DNA of 29,526 bases from a virus. The notes beneath the pieces were generated by a model that was not told the DNA's origin, searched no databases, and saw nothing but the letters and a program-made list of their open reading frames with translations. A program made the translations under genes and the position numbers. Shown one piece after another: positions 20,890-28,500 of the stretch. How positions within the stretch are numbered: position 1 is the first letter of the stretch; each line of letters begins with the position of its first letter. The stretch lies in IMG/VR virus record IMGVR_UViG_3300020053_000594, positions 1-29,526 of that record; one strand, given 5' to 3'.

Positions 20890-21591
20890 GTGAAAAATTA
20901 TGTTGTTTGCCTTAAATGGGGCAACAAATACAATATAGATTATGTAAACACACTAGCACGTATGGTAGCAAGACATACTACAATACCATACGAGTTTGTG
21001 TGCTTTACTGATAACAGTGCAGGAGTAGATGCGAACATTCGTACTATTCCTCTACCTAAACTTCCTGTGAATGGTTGGTGGTATAAACCTTATTTCTTTT
21101 CAACACAACTGCCTATTAATGGTAATATACTATATTTCGATTTAGATGTTATTATTTTTGACAACATAGATAAGTTGTTTACATACCAACCAGATAAATT
21201 TTGCATTATTAGAGACTTTAATAGACACTTAAGATCAGATTGGAGCAAGATGAACTCTAGTGTTTTTAGATTAGTTACTGGAATGCAACGTCAAGTATGG
21301 GAAGACTTTCAACAACAAGATTATATCGCAACTAAGCGAATGCATGGAGACCAAGATTGGATCTACAGTAAGGTGAAAAAGGATTGGTGTTTTTGGCCAG
21401 ACGAATGGATACAAAGTTACAAATGGGAGATGCGAGGCAAGCCTACAATGGCAAGAGATGGTAACGGAGTAAGAAACTTTGTTACTCCGGGTATGCCTAA
21501 GATAATTCCAGATTGTAGTGTAGCAGTGTTCCACGGAGAACCTCATCCACATAACTGTATTGATCCATGGTGTAAAGAAAAATGGAAATAG
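20890..21591 (+). CDS. DxD glycosyltransferase-like protein
   Basis: This gene encodes 233 residues and starts at GTG 20890 immediately after the preceding TAA. The sequence begins VVCLKWGNKYNIDYVNTLAR, then YEFVCFTDN, as in nucleotide-diphospho-sugar transferases of the GT8-like group. It carries the metal-binding DxD in ILYFDLDVIIFDN (Asp84, Asp86). Later parts (MNSSVFRLVTG and RMHGDQDWIYS, then CSVAVFHGEPHPH) fit the acceptor-side motifs of that fold, especially the F-H-G-x-P-x-P-H ending. It would transfer a sugar to phage DNA, protein or host glycan. It lies directly between the PTPS gene and a cytidylyltransferase, in an operon with a phosphomannomutase, which suggests sugar activation and transfer. 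Confidence 0.75.
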   Translation: MKNYVVCLKWGNKYNIDYVNTLARMVARHTTIPYEFVCFTDNSAGVDANIRTIPLPKLPVNGWWYKPYFFSTQLPINGNILYFDLDVIIFDNIDKLFTYQPDKFCIIRDFNRHLRSDWSKMNSSVFRLVTGMQRQVWEDFQQQDYIATKRMHGDQDWIYSKVKKDWCFWPDEWIQSYKWEMRGKPTMARDGNGVRNFVTPGMPKIIPDCSVAVFHGEPHPHNCIDPWCKEKWK

Positions 21592-21731
21592 AATTTAAAA
21601 TTAAAGTAGATACAGAAAAAGAAAACGATCTTGAGATGGTTGAAGATATCATATTTCAACTACAAAATATTCAAGTTTTACTTGAACAAAAAAGACAGAT
21701 AAAACCTAGAAACAATAATAGAAAAGGATAG
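21582..21731 (+). CDS. 49-residue charged protein
   Basis: This short frame starts at an ATG 10 nt inside the end of the glycosyltransferase gene and ends one base before the start of the cytidylyltransferase gene. The translation (MEIEFKIKVDTEKENDLEMV, then EDIIFQLQNIQVLLEQKRQI, then a KPRNNNRKG tail) has an amphipathic helix in the middle and a basic tail. The exact fit between its neighbours and the coupled overlap argue that it is a real gene. No function is known. A small partner of one of the adjacent enzymes is possible. Confidence 0.55.
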   Translation: MEIEFKIKVDTEKENDLEMVEDIIFQLQNIQVLLEQKRQIKPRNNNRKG

Positions 21732-21732
21732 T

Positions 21733-22149
21733 ATGAAAGTAGGAATTACATTTTCATCGTTTGATCTGTTTCATAGTGGCCATGTTGCTATGCTTAAAGA
21801 AGCACGAGCAAATTGTGACTACCTAATGGTTGGACTACAAACAGATCCTACAATAGATAGGCCTGAAAAGAATAAACCAATCCAAAGTGTTTTTGAAAGA
21901 TATGTTCAACTTGAAGGATGTAAGTATATTGATGAGATTATTCCTTATGCTACTGAACAAGATCTTTTAGACATACTGTTAACATACAAGATTGATATAA
22001 GATTTATTGGTGAAGAATATAAGCCAAACGACTATACAGGCAAACAGTTATGCATTGACAAAGGTATTGAACTATACTATAATAAGCGACAACATTCATT
22101 TAGTACAAGTGGATTACGCAAACGAATTGAAAATGTAAAAAATGGTTAA
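21733..22149 (+). CDS. Cytidylyltransferase family protein (TagD-like)
   Basis: This gene encodes 138 residues with AAAGGAT upstream. The nucleotidyltransferase motif HxGH is present as H14-S-G-H17 in FDLFHSGHVAMLKEA. The strand CDYLMVGLQTDPTIDR and the RKPIQS-like KNKPIQSVFERY follow as in glycerol-3-phosphate cytidylyltransferase. The end has HSFSTSGLRKRI, corresponding to the ISTSxLRxRI element. Length matches TagD (about 130). The enzyme should activate a small phosphate compound with CTP (or ATP) to give a CDP-linked precursor. The exact substrate cannot be read from sequence. It overlaps the phosphomannomutase gene by 8 nt, so the two probably feed the same glycan or lipid precursor pathway. 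Confidence 0.82.
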   Translation: MKVGITFSSFDLFHSGHVAMLKEARANCDYLMVGLQTDPTIDRPEKNKPIQSVFERYVQLEGCKYIDEIIPYATEQDLLDILLTYKIDIRFIGEEYKPNDYTGKQLCIDKGIELYYNKRQHSFSTSGLRKRIENVKNG

Positions 22150-22864
22150 TAGATTTATATTTGATGTAGACGGAACACTTACACCAAGCCGACAAGGTAT
22201 TGACGCTGACTTCCAACGGTGGTTTTTAGAGTTTACCTATTCAAATTATGTGTACCTTATTACTGGAAGTGATTACCCTAAAACAGTTGAGCAAGTAGGC
22301 AAAACTATTTGTGAGAATGTTGAAAGGGTATATAACTGTTCTGGTAGTGATGTTTGGGAACGCGGTAAGAACATCCTTTCTACCGACTGGACACTTCCGG
22401 AAGAAGCACAAGATTACTTAACTGATCATCTAACTGCAAGTGAATTTCCATTAAGAACAGGATTGCACTTCGAACACCGCCCAGGTATGTGTAACTTTAG
22501 TGTTGTGGGTCGTAATGCTACACTAGGTGAACGCAAACTGTATGTTGAATGGGATTCAAAAAAAGAAGAACGCAGTTACATTGCAAGCAAATTTAATGTA
22601 GCCTTTCCAAATCTACAAGCAGTAGTAGGCGGAGAAACTGGAATAGATATTTTTGAAAAGGGAAATAACAAAAGCCAAATTGTAAAAGATTTTGATCCAA
22701 AAAATGATATCTTACACTTCTTTGGTGATGCAATGTTTAAGAATGGTAACGACTATCCGTTAAAGAAAGAAATTATTGACAAAGACTTAGGTTTCTGTTA
22801 TAATATAAAAGACTATAAAGAAACTTGGAAAATATTAAAAGATGAATTTGACTGGAAAATATAA
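22142..22864 (+). CDS. Phosphomannomutase of the eukaryotic PMM type (HAD family)
   Basis: This gene encodes 240 residues, about the length of human PMM2. Motifs follow PF03332: FIFDVDGTLTPSRQ (6-18) with the phosphoaspartate pair, then RPGMCNFSVVGRNA (113-126), which matches the N-x-S-P-I-G-R substrate loop. Next comes VGGETGIDIFEKGNNKSQ (162-179), matching GG-x-x-x-x-D-x-F-P-x-G-W-D-K, and HFFGDAMFKNGNDYPL (192-207), matching F-F-G-D-x-T-x-x-G-G-N-D. It should interconvert mannose-6-phosphate and mannose-1-phosphate for GDP-mannose supply. Bacteria mostly use the unrelated ManB fold, so a phage copy of this type suggests transfer from a lineage with the HAD type. The W of the usual G-W-D-K is replaced by G-N-N-K. 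Confidence 0.8.
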   Translation: MVNRFIFDVDGTLTPSRQGIDADFQRWFLEFTYSNYVYLITGSDYPKTVEQVGKTICENVERVYNCSGSDVWERGKNILSTDWTLPEEAQDYLTDHLTASEFPLRTGLHFEHRPGMCNFSVVGRNATLGERKLYVEWDSKKEERSYIASKFNVAFPNLQAVVGGETGIDIFEKGNNKSQIVKDFDPKNDILHFFGDAMFKNGNDYPLKKEIIDKDLGFCYNIKDYKETWKILKDEFDWKI

Positions 22865-23942
22865 CCGTATAGGCTTTGCTTGCAAATATATGCATCAGGA
22901 CCAAACGCAGAAGAAGAAACTACTAGAAGAAATTCAGCGTCCGCTGAACACTAAGTCAACTACAGTTCGTTGGCTTAACAATCAAACCCGTGATGTTGCT
23001 GAACAGCGACTATGGGACATTATGGTACATAACATACAGTCCTATTACAACCTTATAGAATATGTTGGGAGTTTACCACATGAATTACGAATGGTTCGAC
23101 TTGGAAGTGATGTCCTTCCTGTATACACTCAGTCTGATTGGTGCTATTTTTGGAAACGTCCTTCTGTGGTCGCTTATTGTGAGCGTGAATTTGCAAGAGT
23201 CGGAGCCCTCGCTAAAGCAAATGATGTTAGGCTTAGTATGCATCCTGGTCAGTTTACTGTACTTGCTAGTGACAACGAAGATATTGTAAATAGAAGTATA
23301 GAGGAGTTTGAATATCATGTGGACATTATTCGGTGGATGGGTTACGGTAAAAATTGGCAAGACTTCAAATGTAACGTCCACATCTCAGGCAGACAAGGTC
23401 CAGCCGGTATCATCAACGTCCTTCCAAGATTGTCTCCAGAAGCACGAAACTGTATTACTATTGAGAACGACGAAATGTCGTGGGGCATCGACGCCAGTCT
23501 GGAACTTGCCAACCACGTCGCACTCGTTCTTGACATACACCACCACTGGGTCGCTAGTGGAGAATACATTCTACCAACCGACGATAGATTTAGTCGCATA
23601 GTAGATAGTTGGCGTGGTGTTCGTCCTGTCATTCATTATTCAGTATCACGTGAAGATCTGCTTATAGATCACGATCCTAATAAGAAGCCTACTATGGATA
23701 TGTTATTATTAGAAGGCTACAAGAAACAAAAACTAAGAGCACATTCAGACTTTATGTGGAACAATGCGGTAAATGACTGGGCATTGTCATTCTGGGATTA
23801 CGCAGATATTATGGTAGAGTCTAAATGCAAGAACCTTGCTAGTGCAAGACTATATAAACACTGGCTAAATACTGTATGCGATTTAAACAAATCAAAAATT
23901 GTGAACGAACACGCTCTCGAACTTGTCAGTGCGAAAGTATAA
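22842..23942 (+). CDS. uvsE: UV-damage endonuclease (UVDE/UvsE)
   Basis: This gene encodes 366 residues from ATG 22842, overlapping the phosphomannomutase gene by 23 nt. UVDE landmarks are in order: IGFACKYM (10-17), VRLGSDVLP (85-93), [13 protein letters not shown] (131-143) and VHISGRQG (179-186). They continue with [10 protein letters not shown] (206-215) and VLDIHHHWV (229-237), with the histidine, glutamate and aspartate residues that hold the three metal ions in the TIM barrel. The end is extended relative to short bacterial forms. The enzyme nicks DNA next to UV photoproducts and other lesions, which would suit a phage in sunlit water and substitutes for T4 DenV. It lies just before the superoxide dismutase, making a stress-defence pair. 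Confidence 0.9.
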   Translation: MNLTGKYNRIGFACKYMHQDQTQKKKLLEEIQRPLNTKSTTVRWLNNQTRDVAEQRLWDIMVHNIQSYYNLIEYVGSLPHELRMVRLGSDVLPVYTQSDWCYFWKRPSVVAYCEREFARVGALAKANDVRLSMHPGQFTVLASDNEDIVNRSIEEFEYHVDIIRWMGYGKNWQDFKCNVHISGRQGPAGIINVLPRLSPEARNCITIENDEMSWGIDASLELANHVALVLDIHHHWVASGEYILPTDDRFSRIVDSWRGVRPVIHYSVSREDLLIDHDPNKKPTMDMLLLEGYKKQKLRAHSDFMWNNAVNDWALSFWDYADIMVESKCKNLASARLYKHWLNTVCDLNKSKIVNEHALELVSAKV

Positions 23943-23947
23943 AGCAG

Positions 23948-24424
23948 TTGTCAGAATCTGACACGCCTGTAGTTGCTGTTGCGGACCTAGTCCACTCAGA
24001 CGAAGTAAAAGGCAAAATACTCTTTATGCAAGGACCAGGCACAGCCACTCTTGTAAAGGGTCGAATAACTGGGTTAAGTGAAGGAGAGCATGGATTTCAT
24101 ATTCATGAATTTGGAGATCTATCCAAAGGTTGTGAAAGTGCGGGAGGTCATTACAATCCCGACAACGTGGAGCATGGCGATCTTAAATCAGGCCATGTCG
24201 GAGATCTAGGCAACATTACCGCAAACTCGAACGGGATCGCAGAGTTTACTATCAAAGCAGAACGCATTGATTTAATCGGTGAAAGAAGTGTTGTTGGCAG
24301 AGCAGTAGTAGTTCATAAAGATGAAGATGACCTCGGCAAGGGAGGAGATGAAGAATCGCTAAAAACCGGAAATGCCGGTGATAGACTTGCTTGTGGGATA
24401 ATTACACTTACAAACGGAGAATAA
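23948..24424 (+). CDS. Cu/Zn superoxide dismutase, cytosolic type
   Basis: I choose TTG 23948 (158 residues, near the usual 153), five bases after the UVDE stop. An ATG at 23876 is in frame but would overlap UVDE by 67 nt and add a Cys/Arg-rich start unlike the family. Numbered from that ATG, all metal ligands are present: His75, His77, His92 and His147 for copper, and His92, His100, His107 and Asp110 for zinc. The disulfide pair is Cys86-Cys173, and Arg170 guides the substrate. Spacing equals the eukaryotic enzyme except for two missing residues in the zinc loop. Bacterial SodC normally carries a signal peptide; none is seen here. The enzyme would remove superoxide inside the infected cell. 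Confidence 0.9.
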   Translation: MSESDTPVVAVADLVHSDEVKGKILFMQGPGTATLVKGRITGLSEGEHGFHIHEFGDLSKGCESAGGHYNPDNVEHGDLKSGHVGDLGNITANSNGIAEFTIKAERIDLIGERSVVGRAVVVHKDEDDLGKGGDEESLKTGNAGDRLACGIITLTNGE

Positions 24425-24425
24425 A

Positions 24426-24674
24426 ATGATTAGTTTTTTAAAGAAAATTTTTGGTATGGGTGAGGAAGATTCTCAACCTACTAAAATTTCCGACCATGTT
24501 GCTAAAAAAGAAGCACAGAAACAAGCAACAAAAGTACCTTCAAAGGCTGAGTTAAAAAAGTTAACAAAAGCCGGGTTGGAAGAGTTAGGCCGTGAAAACG
24601 GTGTTGAACTTGACAAGAGATTAACTAAAGATAAACTAGTTAATCAATTGCATAATCATATGAAAGGGAAATAA
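24426..24674 (+). CDS. Small SAP/Rho-N-like helical protein
   Basis: This gene encodes 82 residues and starts one base after the dismutase stop. An N-terminal helix (MISFLKKIFGMG) and a charged linker lead to SKAELKKLTKAGLEELGREN, then GVELDKRLTKDKLVNQL (about 39-75). This has the two-helix form of SAP/LEM/Rho-N modules, with K-x-E-L-x-x-L-x-K-x-x-L followed by T-K-D-x-L-V. Such modules bind nucleic acid or stabilise larger assemblies. The amphipathic N-terminus may touch the membrane. The gene is followed by a 57-residue membrane protein one base later, so the two are a pair. Confidence 0.6.
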   Translation: MISFLKKIFGMGEEDSQPTKISDHVAKKEAQKQATKVPSKAELKKLTKAGLEELGRENGVELDKRLTKDKLVNQLHNHMKGK

Positions 24675-24675
24675 T

Positions 24676-24849
24676 ATGTTAGATAAATTTAAATCTTGGG
24701 TTTCAGATCGTTTCACAGAAAGAACTTCTTGGGACGGTGCGGCTTTAATTGCATTAGGTATTGTAGTACTAATTGCAAAACCTTTGGCAGGTTTACTAGC
24801 CTATGCGGCAATCGCATATGGTGCTTGGACTATTTGGAAGTCTGAATAA
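24676..24849 (+). CDS. 57-residue membrane protein
   Basis: This short frame starts two bases after the preceding stop codon. The translation is MLDKFKSWVSDRFTERTSWD, then GAALIALGIVVLIAKPLAGL and LAYAAIAYGAWTIWKSE. An amphipathic N-terminus is followed by one long or two short hydrophobic helices (about 22-34 and 36-53) and a short charged end. Similar short proteins are common next to structural genes in marine T4-like phages. Its last 20 bases overlap the end of the - strand zinc-ribbon gene, tail to tail. It is likely a small inner-membrane or head-associated protein. No function is known. Confidence 0.68.
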   Translation: MLDKFKSWVSDRFTERTSWDGAALIALGIVVLIAKPLAGLLAYAAIAYGAWTIWKSE

Positions 24850-25132
24850 TCTCGTCAATCGTAATCAAACTATCCACAGTTGTGTTCAATCTGCGTCTTT
24901 GTTCGACGCCTTTCTTTTGTGCAAATCGTTTAGGGTCGCAGTTTGGACACACGTGGTTATAAGAATTATCTAAACGTTTAGGATCTATTTTTCCTTTATC
25001 ACGTTTAAATTCTTGGTGACAATCGTCACACTCAAATATCGCTATAGTTCGTTCACGCTTATACGGGTGTGTTTTACCCTTTTTAGATCGACGGATATAA
25101 AACTTTAATTCTTTTTCAATTCTTAAAAACAT
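24830..25132 (-). CDS. Zinc-ribbon protein, - strand
   Basis: This gene encodes 100 residues from ATG at 25132-25130; a TTG two codons earlier is less likely. Four cysteines form two CxxC knuckles, C35-D-D-C38 (FECDDCHQEF) and C62-P-N-C65 (VCPNCDPK), 24 residues apart, which is a zinc-ribbon arrangement. The rest is very basic (YIRRSKKGKTHPYKRER, KKGVEQRRRL), so nucleic-acid binding is likely. A perfect T4-type late box TATAAATA lies seven bases before the ATG on the same strand, and no ribosome binding site is seen. It is the second of only two - strand genes and stands alone. It may regulate transcription or belong to a mobile-intron-like group of zinc-binding proteins, but no nuclease motif is visible. 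Confidence 0.7.
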   Translation of the reverse strand: MFLRIEKELKFYIRRSKKGKTHPYKRERTIAIFECDDCHQEFKRDKGKIDPKRLDNSYNHVCPNCDPKRFAQKKGVEQRRRLNTTVDSLITIDEIIQTSK

Positions 25133-25139
25133 ACGCAAA

Positions 25140-25147
25140 TATTTATA
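25140..25147 (-). promoter_or_regulatory. Consensus T4-type late promoter box
   Basis: TATAAATA on the - strand (25147-25140) matches the T4 late promoter exactly. The start point would be about six bases on, at 25134-25133, so the zinc-ribbon mRNA would begin one or two bases before its ATG (25132). Confidence 0.65.
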
Positions 25148-25174
25148 TAATTACATTCGGTTTGCAAAAATATT

Positions 25175-25182
25175 AATAAATA
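25175..25182 (+). promoter_or_regulatory. Candidate late promoter for the Fe-S carrier and structural gene
   Basis: AATAAATA (25175-25182) lies in TTAATAAATACA (25173-25184), which is identical to the - strand fibre-gene site. Transcription would start near 25188, just before AGAAGAGG (25187-25194) and ATG 25202. It is 28 bases from the divergent late box on the other strand. Confidence 0.6.
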
Positions 25183-25201
25183 CATTAGAAGAGGTAGTAG
25201 T

Positions 25202-25528
25202 ATGCCAGACTTAGTTAAGATAACAGATTCCGCTAAAGAACAAATGGTGCAAATGCTAAAAGAACATAGCACACAAGCAGTTCGATTAGCAGTTAAAGGC
25301 GGTGGATGTGCTGGTTTTAAGTATGATTGGACACTAGATGATAGTATCGAATCAGGAGACGAAATTATAGATTTACCAAAAGGTAAGTTTATAATAGACG
25401 GAACTAGCGTTATGTACTTGGTAGGTAGTACTATTGATTACAAAAAAGAAGTATTTGGATCATACTTCTCAATTACAAACCCAGCATCAACGGCAAGTTG
25501 TGGTTGTGGTGAAAGCGTAGGATTTTAG
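25202..25528 (+). CDS. A-type iron-sulfur carrier (IscA/ErpA/HesB family)
   Basis: This gene encodes 108 residues with a strong ribosome binding site (AGAAGAGG). The family signature is complete: KGGGCAGFKYDW with Cys36, then a central VMYLVGSTIDYKKE and FGSYFSITNP. The C-terminal SCGCGESVGF carries Cys100 and Cys102. These three cysteines hold or pass a [2Fe-2S] or [4Fe-4S] cluster. Genes of this kind are known in cyanophages and pelagiphages, where they may feed cluster proteins made late in infection. Here it shares a late-type promoter with the huge structural gene 8 bases downstream. That suggests its client is needed for virion assembly or is itself a virion protein. Confidence 0.92.
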   Translation: MPDLVKITDSAKEQMVQMLKEHSTQAVRLAVKGGGCAGFKYDWTLDDSIESGDEIIDLPKGKFIIDGTSVMYLVGSTIDYKKEVFGSYFSITNPASTASCGCGESVGF

Positions 25529-25536
25529 GGGTCAAT

Positions 25537-28500
25537 ATGCCAAAAAAGATTATTAATATAGGTGTTGAGGGTAATGACGGAACTGGGGATAGTATCCGTG
25601 ATGCATTTAGCAAAACAAATGAAAACTTTTCAGAACTGTATGCAGTGTTTGGACAAGGTGGAACAATCCGTTTTACAGCACTATCAGATACACCAGATGA
25701 ATTAGGCGCAAATAAAATTCCAGTTTCGAATGATAGCGGTTCGGAACTATTAATGAAAAATGTTGTAGGTGGTCCAGGTATTTTAATTGATAACACCGAC
25801 CCTAGCGAACTTGTTATTACAAATAGCGGTGGATCAATTAGTTCAGACTTACAACCTACAATCGGTAACTGGCTAAACGGTTCAGGAAACTACACCCTTG
25901 GTAACATTGGTCCTATATCAGACCAAGCGGCGGTTGACTTTAATACAACACATCCTGGATCAGATATTCAAGTACACGATCTTGTTCCTGATAAAAAATA
26001 TAACGATATAGCATACCAACAAAAAGGTGTTGCAAACAGAATGCGTTCTGCTCCAGTAGATGCAACAGAGTACACTTTAACTATTGGTAGTTTTACTAAC
26101 AATAATTTAATTGTTGTTGCTCATGGATACGATCATGGTGTTGACGGACAAGGTTTTAAATATCAAGTATCATCAGGCGGAACACCTGCAACTAACTTAT
26201 TAGAGAATTCAACTTATTATGTACGTTATGTAAATGCAAATACATTAAGTGTACACCCGACACCAGCAGATGCTATTGCTGATACAAATAGAATTTTAGC
26301 AAATGCAGGTGTAGCAGGAAATCCAGGTGGCACACATTCACTTGTTGATGCTGATTATGATTCAGCATTGTATGGAACATACCTAAGTACAGAAGCATTA
26401 CCAAGAAGTGCTACTGTACGTAGACAAGGTGATGACATGACTGGCGCACTTTATCTACATGACCACCCAGGCAATTTATCAGGTAGTGGTACACCCAATG
26501 ATGTTGATGACTTACAGGCGGCTACAAAGTTTTATGTAGACAATTCAAGTTTTACAAGTATTGTAGATTTATATGTTAGAACTAATGGTGATGATGAGCA
26601 AGAATTTTCACCAGTAGGTAAAGAAGGACGTAGTTTACAATTTGCTTATAAAACGGTTGGTAAAGCGGCTGAGAAAGCAGAAGAAATTATTTCAACAAGT
26701 CCATTAGAGCCAGGTGCATACTTACAAACAGTAACATATAACGAAGGCGATAATAATTCAGTTATCACAAGTCAGAATGTTACTTCATCAAACTTAGATG
26801 GTATACCTGCAAGAAATCTACTATTAGATAACTTAGATTTTATTAAAAAAGAAATTGTTGCATATGTTAGTGCAACATATCCAGACTTCCAATATAATCA
26901 AGAGTTATGCGAACGCGACATGGGTTATATTGTTGCAGGATTATCAATTGATATTGAAAACGGATTAAATTCTAACTTCCATGCTATCCAAGCAGGTAAA
27001 AGATATTTTAACTCAGTATCAGGACAGATTGCAAGAACTACCCAATTATCACAAACACTTGCTGGTATTAACTACGGTAAGTTGATTATTAATACTATTT
27101 TACAAAATGGTACAGTAACTCCTGTAAGAAACACACACGGAATCGAACAAGTTATTGATACTGGACAAATAGTTAATTCTACAACTAGAAATGCTGTTCT
27201 TGCAAAGATTGATGTTACAACTAACATTATCGAAAATGGATTAGGTGTACTTAATACAACAGCACTAGTTGAAGGTTCAACAATTACTCTTAATATTTCA
27301 AACGGTGGCCAAGGTTATGTTGACCAAGGTATTGGATCTAACGTAGATATTCTTCCAGGAAAAATTATACGTGGTAGAACTTCAGGTGCATTAGGTAGAA
27401 TTGTAAAATATACTAGAGGTTCTAACGAAGATATATTACGTATATTCTTAATTGAACCAAGACAATTTGTTGATGGTGAAGAACTTGAATATGGTAACTT
27501 TGCACTAACAAAACAAATTTGTATTCATGTTGAATCAGGAACATTTTATGAAGACTATCCAATTAAACTTCCTGCAAACTGTTCAATTAAAGGAACAGAC
27601 TTTAGACGTTGTTTAATTAGACCAAAGAATAGAGGATCACAGTCTAAGTGGGCAAATACTTATTTTTATAGAGATGCAAACTTTGACGGACTTGATTTAA
27701 TTCCAACTGGAAACTTAGATGCTGTTGAAATTATTAATCGTAACAAAGAATTTGTTAAAGACGAAACTATTGCTTGGATCGCTAATGAAATTGCTACAGC
27801 AACTCCGGGATCACTTTTTGATGGCTTTACATATAACGAAGCAAAATGTGAACGTGACACCGGCATTATCCTTGACGGTATTGCACACGATTTGAAATAT
27901 AATGGTAATGCTAAAACTTACGAAAACGCGGCAAAATATTATGTAGGTACACAGAGTTTAATTAATGGTCAGGAAGCACAAACTGCGGCGGCACTTGAAT
28001 TTACAAAAAGCCTAGTTGTTGACTATATTATTCCGCAAGTTGACTTTGCTGAATTACAAGTTATTACAGCACAATATCGTGATACAGTTTATCAAGCAGA
28101 AGCCGGCACTGCTACTAAAGCAGAAGAACTTATGGATTCAATTATTGATGTTGTTTCCAACGGACTTGCTAATCTTCCAGACTTAATTGATCCACGTTAT
28201 GGTTATCATTATACAGTAAATCCAACTAAAGAAATTAACGTTGGCGCAAACGGTATTAGCAATCCCGGAGAGTTCTTTGGTGCGGCAAAACTAATTCAGT
28301 TAAACAAACAATTTATTGTTGAAGAAATTATTGCATATATTAATACAACTTATCCGGCACTTGGATACAATGAGTCAAAATGTAGAAGAGACACTGGACT
28401 TATTGTTGACGGACTTGTACTTGATTTAAAAACAGGCGGTAGAACAGAATCGTTGGCGAATCAAACAGCATACTACTTAGGTGCTGTATCAGGACAAGAA

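Noticed and set aside
25473-25796. 107-codon frame on the - strand across the start of the giant structural gene
   Set aside because: It is antisense to the well-supported Fe-S carrier end and the conserved structural N-terminus, without a ribosome binding site.
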